Below are positions 25,271 to 33,405 of a stretch of DNA of 38,485 bases, one piece after another. Each line of letters begins with the position of its first letter. Position 1 is the first letter of the stretch. A program made the translations under genes and the position numbers. This DNA comes from Bacteroidota bacterium (lineage in GTDB: Bacteria; Bacteroidota; Bacteroidia; AKYH767-A; OLB10): assembly GCA_016717725.1 (NCBI GenBank), contig JADKFA010000003.1:1-38485 (forward strand), given 5' to 3'. The notes beneath the pieces are model-generated. The model was not told the DNA's origin and searched no databases. It was given only the letters and a program-made list of their open reading frames with translations.

Positions 25271-25465
25271 TTAAATTTCTATATTAGAATGCATCAAGTT
25301 CTTATACACCGCTTTCTTGATTTCAGTACGACGGGTAATAGAAGGCTTTTCAAATGCTTGACGTGCGCGCAATTGCTTTACAGTGCCCGTTTTTTCAAAC
25401 TTCTTCTTGTACTTCTTAAGCGCTTTGTCGATTGTTTCGTTTTCTTTAATCGGAACTATGATCAT
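25271..25465 (-). CDS. rpsU: 30S ribosomal protein S21
   Basis: A 64-aa basic protein with the S21 core VPIKENETIDKALKKYKKKFEKTG and LRARQAFEKPSITRR. The start was chosen as ATG at 25465 (MIIVPIK); an in-frame TTG two codons upstream is not needed. It contacts the 3' end of 16S rRNA in the 30S platform; in Bacteroidota, S21 has been linked to the occlusion of the anti-SD sequence. A perfect consensus promoter lies 22-51 bp upstream. Confidence 0.95.
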   Translation of the reverse strand: MIIVPIKENETIDKALKKYKKKFEKTGTVKQLRARQAFEKPSITRRTEIKKAVYKNLMHSNIEI

Positions 25466-25486
25466 GATCAAATTTTAATTGGACTG

Positions 25487-25516
25487 CAAAGATACACAGG
25501 GAATTATTTAAAACAA
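25487..25516 (-). promoter_or_regulatory. consensus promoter of rpsU
   Basis: On the minus strand TTG (25516-25514), 19 nt, then TATCTTTG (25494-25487), an exact match to the Bacteroidota promoter TTG-N19-TAnnTTTG. The start site would lie a few bases further, leaving a very short leader before the ATG at 25465. Confidence 0.9.
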
Positions 25517-25597
25517 GGGAATTTTAATTAAAATTATGGATGTGTGTAAATCAATTATAGCCTTTATTTAAATTATATACTTTTGATTTTCAATTAT

Positions 25598-28528
25598 TTA
25601 ATTATAATGGAAAAGATTCTTTAGTTCTTCAACAGTGGCTTTATACTCATTATCCAATTGCATACACAAGCCTAAAAGTCCAGAATTCTCCAAATTTCGA
25701 CCTTTCTTTTCGATCTCTTTGCAGGTTTCAGAAAGACGTTGAGCTCCAATATTGAGGCAGGTCCCTTTTAATTTGTGGGCTGTTTTCCACATCATCGCGA
25801 AATCGCCGCGTTCAAACCCTTGTACAATATTCTCAATATCTGCAGGAGCTTGCTTAATGAACATATCAAGTACTTGCTGCAAAAACCCAGGATCTGTTTG
25901 CTTGCCAATATCCATGAGTCGTTGAATAGCTGCTTGATTAATCAAGAGTGCTTCTTCTTCCTTTAAATCAGTTTTACGTTTCATATTATTTTCAAAAATT
26001 TGACTCTTATTTACATTCGACCATTTCAAAATCATTTTCTCGATATCATCCAAGCTGATGGGCTTCGACAAATAATCATCCATTCCAGCCTTTGCACAAA
26101 GTCCTTTATCGTCGTCACCAGCGAAAGCGGTCATGGCAATGATGATAGGTTGTTGTTGACTTGGAAGGTCAGCACGGATTCTTTGGGCTGCTTCTAGTCC
26201 ATCCCATTCTGGCATTTGAACATCCATAAAAACAAGATCATAATTTCGATCCTTCACCGCTTCATAAGCTTCTTTTCCGTTGGTCACTGCATGAATGGAG
26301 TAACCCAATCTTTCAAACAGTTTACCAGCTAATAAACGATTGATATCATTGTCTTCGGCAAGTAGAATTTGAATATTCTTATTTTCGGTTAATTCTGTTT
26401 TCTTCTCTGAAGTAAATGGTCTGACCACCTCTTCCAACTCTACTTGAGCCGATTGATACACTTCATTACTATCGGCAACACGTGCTAAGAATGAAAAATA
26501 AAATATACTACCCTTCCCTACTTTACTCTCTACCCAAATCTTTCCACCCATCAAATCAACCAACATTTTACAGATGGTGAGACCGAGTCCAGTTCCACCA
26601 TATTTTCTATACGTTGATGGGTCGGCTTGAGTAAATGCAGTGAATAGTTTTTCTGCTGCTTCCTTCTCTATACCAATGCCGGTGTCGCTCACTGAAAACT
26701 CAAGCGAAACTTCGCCATGCAATTCCTTTTGTTTTTTAATCTCGACCGTTACGCTTCCTTCCTCAGTAAACTTAATAGCATTACCGATGAGATTCATTAG
26801 AACTTGACGCAAACGTGCTTTATCACCAATAATATAAGTTGGAACATCTTCATGCACCTTCGGGATTAACTTCAGATTTTTCTCTTTTGCTTTACCCGAC
26901 AAAATAGTTATTGCTTCGGCAACCACTTCTTCCACTCTAAAAGGAGCGTATTCAAGTTGCATTTTATTCGCTTCGATTTTTGAAAAATCAAGGATATCGC
27001 TAATCAATTGCAGCAATGTTTCGCCACTGAGACGAATCACATCAACAAATTCTTTTTGTTCGCCATTCAGATCAGTTGAATTCAACAAATCCGACATCCC
27101 AATCAAACCGTTGAGCGGGGTACGAATTTCGTGACTCATCACTGCTAAAAATTCGGACTTTGCATTCGTTGCTTTTTCGGCTTTATCACGTGCTTCTTTT
27201 AGTGCTTCCTCTTGTTTAATACGATCCGTAATATTACGTCCAGAAAAAGAAACTCCAGTCGTTAATCCTGACTCATCTTTTACGGGATACAATAAAATTT
27301 CATACATCAACAAATCGCCGTTCTCATCCTTCAATTCTTCTCGATAACTTACTGTTTTCCCTTGTAAGACTTTGCGGAAATTCTCCTTCCACAGTGCTCT
27401 TTTTTCCTTTGGAAGTTGTTCCTCATAAAAAGTTCCTTCATTCAATTCAAGTCCAGTAGCTGTAAAAAAAAGTGCTCGATAATGTTTATTGACAACTGTG
27501 ATATGCCCAAGAGCATCAAGAGAAAGCACAGCTTCTCCTGTATTCTCTATGAGCGCTAAAAGATTTTCACGATTCTGCAATAACAAATGTTGTTTTTGAC
27601 GCACTTCACTATTATCCAGTGCTGAAATAACTACTGCATTTCTTTTTGGTAACACAGCTCCTAAAAATTCAAGGTTGGCTTGCTTACCATCCTTCCTCAA
27701 CACTTTTCTTTCGGTACGATTAATTCTAAATTTCCCTGCTAATAGATCGCTAAACCATTGTTGATGGGCATTTGAGTCGATGGGATGAATCAGTTGATCA
27801 AAATTCAACGTTTTCAATTCATCAATGTCATAACCTGTAAGTTGAGCAAAGCCGTCATTCACCTCTAAAAACTCTTGATTCTCTCCAATCAGAGCAATGG
27901 CATCATTCGTCGATTTAAAAATATCTTCGTTAAAAGCCTCTTGAGTACTTAATGCTTTTTCGTTTTCTCTTTTTGCAGATGGACGCACATCTTCATCCAG
28001 TGAATCAGGTGACGAGATAGGATGTGTAATCGGTTCAGAATCCATTATGCCGATGGGTTCATCGTTCAGTTGCATAGGGAGTGCTACTTCAAGCGGATCT
28101 GCAAACCGACAAAACAAATTTCCTTCGTAAACTCTGCTAATGCTAACATTCACTTTAAAAATACGTCCTTGCAAGCTTCGGCAATCGAGCACTTTATTCA
28201 CGAACGTATTATTATCAACGGCATTCACCAAGAGCATCGCTTCATCTTCTGACAAATCTTCTTGAAACAACTTTCTAAAAGTTAGTTGATGCAAGAATTG
28301 AGGCCGGAAAATCCCAAACATATTCATGGCCTTTTGATTGGCTTTAATAGTTTTTAGTGAAATTCCATCCATGATGAGCCATGCTTCGGGCTGCTGCTCG
28401 AAAAGTGCGCTAAAAGAATCTTCTACAGGCTTCTTCTTTTTTCTTCCCAACCACAAATACAGAATCACCAGCAAGAGCCCGATGCTCAAGCCAATCATTA
28501 TTCCTGTAAATGCGTTTATAACAAACAT
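25598..28528 (-). CDS. hybrid sensor histidine kinase with PAS domains, receiver and HPt
   Basis: A 976-aa membrane protein. Order: one N-terminal membrane helix (residues 5-28) with no sizeable periplasmic domain, three PAS-like domains (about 35-150, 205-310, 320-440), HisKA with MSHEIRTPLNG (phospho-His near 466), HATPase with NAIKFTEEG, DTGIGI and GGTGLGL (about 510-690), receiver with AEDND, FMDVQMPEWDG (phospho-Asp near 767) and the Lys of YLSKPI, then HPt with TAHKLKGTC (His near 916). All phosphorelay residues are present, so it can run His-Asp-His internally and pass phosphate to an unlinked regulator; none is encoded nearby. The signal is probably cytoplasmic or membrane-derived. 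Confidence 0.94.
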   Translation of the reverse strand: MFVINAFTGIMIGLSIGLLLVILYLWLGRKKKKPVEDSFSALFEQQPEAWLIMDGISLKTIKANQKAMNMFGIFRPQFLHQLTFRKLFQEDLSEDEAMLLVNAVDNNTFVNKVLDCRSLQGRIFKVNVSISRVYEGNLFCRFADPLEVALPMQLNDEPIGIMDSEPITHPISSPDSLDEDVRPSAKRENEKALSTQEAFNEDIFKSTNDAIALIGENQEFLEVNDGFAQLTGYDIDELKTLNFDQLIHPIDSNAHQQWFSDLLAGKFRINRTERKVLRKDGKQANLEFLGAVLPKRNAVVISALDNSEVRQKQHLLLQNRENLLALIENTGEAVLSLDALGHITVVNKHYRALFFTATGLELNEGTFYEEQLPKEKRALWKENFRKVLQGKTVSYREELKDENGDLLMYEILLYPVKDESGLTTGVSFSGRNITDRIKQEEALKEARDKAEKATNAKSEFLAVMSHEIRTPLNGLIGMSDLLNSTDLNGEQKEFVDVIRLSGETLLQLISDILDFSKIEANKMQLEYAPFRVEEVVAEAITILSGKAKEKNLKLIPKVHEDVPTYIIGDKARLRQVLMNLIGNAIKFTEEGSVTVEIKKQKELHGEVSLEFSVSDTGIGIEKEAAEKLFTAFTQADPSTYRKYGGTGLGLTICKMLVDLMGGKIWVESKVGKGSIFYFSFLARVADSNEVYQSAQVELEEVVRPFTSEKKTELTENKNIQILLAEDNDINRLLAGKLFERLGYSIHAVTNGKEAYEAVKDRNYDLVFMDVQMPEWDGLEAAQRIRADLPSQQQPIIIAMTAFAGDDDKGLCAKAGMDDYLSKPISLDDIEKMILKWSNVNKSQIFENNMKRKTDLKEEEALLINQAAIQRLMDIGKQTDPGFLQQVLDMFIKQAPADIENIVQGFERGDFAMMWKTAHKLKGTCLNIGAQRLSETCKEIEKKGRNLENSGLLGLCMQLDNEYKATVEELKNLFHYN

Positions 28529-28673
28529 TGTTTTTTTACTAACTCCACTTATTCGTTTTTCAGACGAAAAAGTTACTATTTTTTTCTGATAAATTAGTCC
28601 AAAAGAGTCAATTCCATTTCACCTAATCATCCACGGTAAAGAAATCAAAAAAGAAGAACACAATCAAGAGCCA

Positions 28674-30395
28674 TCAATCAATCAATTTCTCCCATTCTTC
28701 GTTCACAAAACCTGCCAATTCTCGAACATAATCTTCCGAAAAATCGAAGCGAACACCTGCTTTTTCATACACTTCTGAGATGGATGCTGTATAGCCCATT
28801 TTCAATGCATCTAAGTATTGCTTAATCGTTTGCGAAGGATTTAATCGGTAATTCCTCCACAGAGCAATGGCACCCAACTGAGCAAATCCGTATTCGATAT
28901 AATAAAATGGAACTTCATAAATATGCAGTTGTTTTTGCCAAAGAATTTTTTTCACGAACTCCACTCCTGACCAATCCACAGATTTACTACCAAATCGCTC
29001 ATACGTCTTTAACCAAGCTTCCGTTCTTTCTTCCACTGTATGATTTGGATTTGTATAAATCCAATGTTGAAAAGCATCCACGCAAGCGATCCATGGCAAT
29101 CCTTTCAACACATCTTCTAAGTGCTTTCTTTTTGCCATTTTCAACTCTTGATCATTCTCAAAATAATGTTGCCAATGTTCCATGGAAATTAACTCCATCG
29201 ACATCGACGCCAGCTCTGCAATTTCGCTTGGTAAATTTTTAAAATCGACCAAATCAAGAGGGCGATCAACAATTGACTGTACGGCATGACCACCTTCATG
29301 AACCAAAGTCACCATATCGCGAAGACTATTCGTAGAATTCATAAAGATGAATGGCAGGCCAGTTTCATAGAGAGGATAGTTATACCCACCTGGTGCCTTT
29401 CCTTTTCTCGAATCTAAATCGAGTCGATTTGCTTGCTTCATCTGAGACATACAAGAGCCCAGGAATGGATCAATCTCATGAAAACAGGCAATCGTTTTAG
29501 TCATGGCATCTTCGGTAGATGAAAAAGGTTTAAGAGGCACTTTCCCTTTCACAGCTGCCGAAATGTCCCAAGGCTTTAACACATCAAGCATCAATTCCTT
29601 TCGATGATGAGCGTCAATTTTTTCATTGATAGGAACTAGAAATTTTTCTACTGCCTTGTGAAATTGAATACAATCATTGGCATCATAATCAAACCTTCCA
29701 AGACTGGCGAACATAAAATCTCTAAAATCATTAAAATCTGCATTCGCTGCAATTTTATTTCTAATCACAAGCAGTTCATTCATCAAGTCATCGAGACGAT
29801 TTGCGTCCATCGCCCTACGCGCCATGATTTTTTGATAGACTTGTTCTCTCTTTTGACGATCATCTTGTTCTAAAAAATTACTAGCTTGTTGCAATGTAAT
29901 TTCTTGTCCCTCCCATTCAATACTCATAGCACCTGAGATAGTGGAAAACTCTTGTTCTTTTTGCTGCAATTCGGCGAACAGTGAAATATTGGCTTCTCTG
30001 AAAATCTCCACTCTCTTTTTCACTTGACGCAAAAGAATTTCATACGGTCGACCTTTCAAAAGAGATAAGTAGGGATTTCCCAACAAAAACTGATCGAGTT
30101 GATGACTCAATGGGGCAATTTTAGGTTGAATTTCACCCACAAAAAAATTGAATGCATTAGAATACTCTTCATTGGCAGTATCACAGCTCATGCGAATATA
30201 CCGCCAACCCAAATCTTCTTGAAGAAATGCTTCTAGCTCACTTCGATTTTGAAGCCACTTCTTCAACTCATCAACGCCTTGAATATTTCTATTCAGAAGT
30301 TCATGGAAATAGGATTCAACAACCTGCCAATCACTTACTTCTAGTTTTTCAGGTAAATATTCACGGTCAAGAACAAGAGAATCGATATTCAACAT
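28674..30395 (-). CDS. M3 family oligoendopeptidase (PepF-like)
   Basis: A 573-aa cytosolic zinc metallopeptidase. The zinc motif HEGGHAVQS (HExxH, near residue 367) is followed by a Glu-bearing helix (LPSEIAELASMSMELIS). The helical N-terminal half and the C-terminal part with YYIEYGFAQLGAIALWRNY are typical of Bacteroidota M3 oligoendopeptidases. There is no signal peptide. The role is trimming of short peptides. It lies 145 bp upstream of the kinase gene and 135 bp after DUF5606 with a terminator between, so it is probably its own transcription unit. A TATCTTCG element at 30424-30417 (minus strand) may be its -7 box. Confidence 0.92.
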   Translation of the reverse strand: MLNIDSLVLDREYLPEKLEVSDWQVVESYFHELLNRNIQGVDELKKWLQNRSELEAFLQEDLGWRYIRMSCDTANEEYSNAFNFFVGEIQPKIAPLSHQLDQFLLGNPYLSLLKGRPYEILLRQVKKRVEIFREANISLFAELQQKEQEFSTISGAMSIEWEGQEITLQQASNFLEQDDRQKREQVYQKIMARRAMDANRLDDLMNELLVIRNKIAANADFNDFRDFMFASLGRFDYDANDCIQFHKAVEKFLVPINEKIDAHHRKELMLDVLKPWDISAAVKGKVPLKPFSSTEDAMTKTIACFHEIDPFLGSCMSQMKQANRLDLDSRKGKAPGGYNYPLYETGLPFIFMNSTNSLRDMVTLVHEGGHAVQSIVDRPLDLVDFKNLPSEIAELASMSMELISMEHWQHYFENDQELKMAKRKHLEDVLKGLPWIACVDAFQHWIYTNPNHTVEERTEAWLKTYERFGSKSVDWSGVEFVKKILWQKQLHIYEVPFYYIEYGFAQLGAIALWRNYRLNPSQTIKQYLDALKMGYTASISEVYEKAGVRFDFSEDYVRELAGFVNEEWEKLID

Positions 30396-30486
30396 AGGTT
30401 TTCTTTAAATTTTATACGAAGATAATCTTAGCAGCGCTTAAGACTTAAAAATCAAAAAAAGAATTGAACAGTAGATCGTTAAAAGC

Positions 30487-30511
30487 AAAAAAGCCGACCA
30501 AGGGTCGGCTT
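30487..30511 (-). terminator. terminator of the DUF5606 gene
   Basis: On the minus strand AAGCCGACC - CTT - GGTCGGCTT (9 bp, perfect) is followed by TTTTG. It lies 20 bp after the corrected stop at 30531 but inside the uncorrected frame that ends at 30479, which independently supports the frame correction. Confidence 0.92.
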
Positions 30512-30530
30512 ACTATTTTGTAATGATAAA

Positions 30531-31105
30531 TTATTCTTTTGTTTTTGCAGTTTTAGCTGCTTTTTTCTTAGGAGCTGGAGCTTCAACTTCACCAACAACC
30601 TCTTCTTTTTCTTCTTCACTGCCTTCTTCTTCACCGGTTCTTCAACCATTACTGCATCCTCCACGGTTGTGTTAACTTCAGGAGTTTCGCCATCAATTTC
30701 AGCTTTCATGGCGACATCAGATTCTTCCGTACCAACCACGTCTTTCACTAAATTATACCATAAAAACATCTTACGAATATCTGATGCATGAACACGTTCA
30801 TCATCAAAATCAGGTAAAATCTTTTTCAAGGAGGCTTTCAACTCTGCAGGATCTGCTTTCGCAGGAACTTTAGATGCAACTGAATCTTGCTCCTTCATTT
30901 TTTTAAAAACCTCATAAAGCGGGATATCCTCATCGGTAGTAAAAACCGCTATATCTTTTAACATAGTGATTCTCTGCATAGAAGAGACAGGTTGGCGACG
31001 ACCATCAAGCAAAGATTCAACAACGAATCCGCCATTTCTCATTTGAGCAACCATCTTAAAAAGGCCACTCATTCCCGGAATTGATATAATTTTTTCGAAA
31101 CTCAT
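30531..31105 (-). CDS. DUF5606 family protein (frameshifted in its Lys-rich tail)
   Basis: The DUF5606 domain covers residues 1-130 (MSFEKIISIPGMSGLFKMV, GGFVVESLLDGRRQPVSS). A charged low-complexity tail follows. The open frame runs on to 30479 as an odd KKKKKRLLVKLKLQLLRKK stretch across a terminator. One added A in the AAAAA near 30613-30617 switches to KKEEVVGEVEAPAPKKKAAK with stop at 30531, giving about 191 aa. This Ala/Pro/Lys tail is normal for the family. Function unknown; found broadly in Bacteroidota. A -7-like element TATTTTTG lies at 31130-31123 on the minus strand. Confidence 0.86.
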
Positions 31106-31122
31106 GTAATTAAATTAGGCTG

Positions 31123-31130
31123 CAAAAATA
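31123..31130 (-). promoter_or_regulatory. -7 promoter element before the DUF5606 gene
   Basis: TATTTTTG on the minus strand fits TAnnTTTG exactly and lies 18 bp upstream of the ATG. The upstream partner is weak (TTT rather than TTG at a spacing of about 17-19), so the call rests on the -7 box and its position. Confidence 0.5.
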
Positions 31131-31272
31131 AGCATTCTTAATAATATAAACCTCCTTCCATTCGATTATCCCGATTATTCATTCCGTCAATTGATTACAA
31201 CGTTTCAGAAGAGAAAACCCTACTCATTACATGAAAAACATTAATTTAGCAATTCTATAAAACACCTAAAAT

Positions 31273-33198
31273 ATGTTCAAAAAATTGATAGGATTTAGTT
31301 GCCTCCTCCTTATGTCAAACACCTTAGTTGCACAGAAAACATACCCTGTAAAGGATTTTTTCAAAAACGCTGAAAAAACACGTTTTCAAATTTCACCTGA
31401 TGGTGACCAGCTATCTTATTTAGCACCATGGAATAATCGCATGAACATTCATGTAGTTCCAATTAATGGTACCACACCGGTTCGTGTAACCAGTTTAACA
31501 GATCGTGATATTAACGGTTATTTCTGGAAAAACAACACGAGTATTATCTATGTTAGAGACTTTGGTGGAGACGAAAACTTCCATTTATTTTTAGCTTCTA
31601 CTGACGGAAAAACAGAAAAAGATTTAACTCCTTTTAAAGATGTAAGAGTAACTATAACGGATCAACTTGAAGATTTTCCAAATGAAGTTTTGATTGAAAT
31701 GAACAAAGAAAACCCAGAAGTTTTTGATGTTTATAGAATGAATATTACTACGGGTGATATGAAATTAGTAGCTAAAAACCCAGGTAATATTTCAGGATGG
31801 ATAACAGATCACAATGGACAAATTAGAGCAGCAACAACAACTGATGGTGTTCAAACGGGACTTATGGTTAGAGAAAAAGAAAGTGATCCATTCACCACCA
31901 TACTCACTACTGATTTTAGAGAATCGGCAAGTCCTCTTTTCTTTACCTTCGACAATAAGCAACTTTATGCGGCTTCCAATATTGGACGAGATAAGCAAGC
32001 CATTGTGCTTCTAGATATTAAAACTGGCAAAGAAGTTGAAATGCTTTATGAAGACGATGAAGTTGATGTTTCCGACTTAAGTTATTCGCATAAAAGAAAA
32101 GTTCTCACGAGTATAGGAATAGAGAAAGATAAATATGAATACGTCTTTTTAGATAAAGAATCGGAGCAAATGTATAGTCGACTTGCCGATGAACTTAAAG
32201 GTTATAGAGTAGCAATAACCAACAGCAATAAAAATGAAGATAAGTTTTTAGTTCGTACTTATAGCGACCGTAGTTTAGGAGCTTATTATTTTTATGATAA
32301 AACTACAGACAAACTAACGAAATTACATGAATTAAGTCCATGGATAAATGAAAATGATATGTGCAATATGCAACCTATCCGTTATGAAGCCAGAGATGGA
32401 AAAACAATTCATGGCTACTTAACACTACCTAAAAATGTAAAAGAAGCGAAAAACTTACCTGTTATCATCAATCCGCATGGTGGTCCATGGGCGCGTGATA
32501 GTTGGGGATGGAACCCAGAGGTTCAATTTTTAGCAAACAGAGGATATGCTGTTTTGCAAATGAATTTTAGAGGGAGCACGGGATACGGTAAATCTTTTTG
32601 GGAGGCTTCATTTAAACAGTGGGGACAAGCGATGCAGAATGATATTACAGATGGAGTTACTTGGTTGAGAAAACAGGGTATTGCTGATCAAAATCGTGTT
32701 GCCATTTACGGTGCTTCATATGGTGGTTATGCTACATTGGCTGGCATTGCATTTACTCCTGATACATATGCTTGTGCTATCGATTATGTTGGAGTATCTA
32801 ATTTGTTTTCTTTTATGAAAACCATTCCTCCCTACTGGAAACCTTATTTAGAAATGATGTACACGATGGTTGGAAATCCAAATGATGCAAAAGATTCGGT
32901 GATGATGCATAATTATTCTCCTGTGTTTCATGTTGACAAAATCAAATGCCCTCTTTTCATTGCTCAAGGAGCAAAAGATCCACGTGTAAATAAAGATGAA
33001 AGTGATCAAGTAGTTGCTGCATTAAAGAAAAACAATGTGACTGTTCAATACATGGTAAAAGATAATGAAGGCCATGGTTTTAGAAACGAAGAAAATCGTT
33101 TTGAGTTTTATGAAGCGATGGAAACATTTTTGAAAACTCATATGATAGATAAAAAAGCGAATACACCCATCATCCGGGCAACACCTATGAAAAATTAA
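31273..33198 (+). CDS. exported S9 family peptidase (prolyl oligopeptidase / acylaminoacyl-peptidase type)
   Basis: A 641-aa serine peptidase with a signal peptide (MFKKLIGFSCLLLMSNTLVAQ region), so it is periplasmic or surface-bound. The N-terminal beta-propeller spans about residues 30-350 (KTRFQISPDGDQLSYLAPW). The C-terminal alpha/beta-hydrolase carries the oxyanion region NPHGGPW, the nucleophile Ser in YGASYGGYA (near 481), Asp in AQGAKDPRV (near 568) and His in NEGHGF (near 600). It cleaves small peptides, exact specificity unknown. First plus-strand gene after a divergent junction with DUF5606. A TAATTTAG box at 31242-31249 may be its -7 element. Ends at a good terminator. Confidence 0.94.
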   Translation: MFKKLIGFSCLLLMSNTLVAQKTYPVKDFFKNAEKTRFQISPDGDQLSYLAPWNNRMNIHVVPINGTTPVRVTSLTDRDINGYFWKNNTSIIYVRDFGGDENFHLFLASTDGKTEKDLTPFKDVRVTITDQLEDFPNEVLIEMNKENPEVFDVYRMNITTGDMKLVAKNPGNISGWITDHNGQIRAATTTDGVQTGLMVREKESDPFTTILTTDFRESASPLFFTFDNKQLYAASNIGRDKQAIVLLDIKTGKEVEMLYEDDEVDVSDLSYSHKRKVLTSIGIEKDKYEYVFLDKESEQMYSRLADELKGYRVAITNSNKNEDKFLVRTYSDRSLGAYYFYDKTTDKLTKLHELSPWINENDMCNMQPIRYEARDGKTIHGYLTLPKNVKEAKNLPVIINPHGGPWARDSWGWNPEVQFLANRGYAVLQMNFRGSTGYGKSFWEASFKQWGQAMQNDITDGVTWLRKQGIADQNRVAIYGASYGGYATLAGIAFTPDTYACAIDYVGVSNLFSFMKTIPPYWKPYLEMMYTMVGNPNDAKDSVMMHNYSPVFHVDKIKCPLFIAQGAKDPRVNKDESDQVVAALKKNNVTVQYMVKDNEGHGFRNEENRFEFYEAMETFLKTHMIDKKANTPIIRATPMKN

Positions 33199-33217
33199 GT
33201 TTTGAATCAACGATTGT

Positions 33218-33251
33218 AAAAAGGCTGTCTCTTAAGTGAGATGGCCTTTTT
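33218..33251 (+). terminator. terminator of the S9 peptidase gene
   Basis: AAAAAGGC-TGTCTC - TTAAGT - GAGAT-GGCCTTTTT forms an imperfect stem with a T-run, 20 bp after the stop. Confidence 0.85.
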
Positions 33252-33405
33252 CAATTTATAATATTTCGTTTTTTTTAGATGGGCTTTCGCATGAAAATAA
33301 AAGCATCATCTTCCTTAAACTTGTTGATAAAAGAATATATCTTTCGTCTGATTTATCACACTTTTCCACTTATTTTGGGTTTTCTTTCGAATTCTATTCA
33401 AAGCT

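Noticed and set aside
31792..31998. Minus-strand frame inside the S9 peptidase gene
   Set aside because: Shadow of a well-supported gene in another frame, with no start signals or family features.
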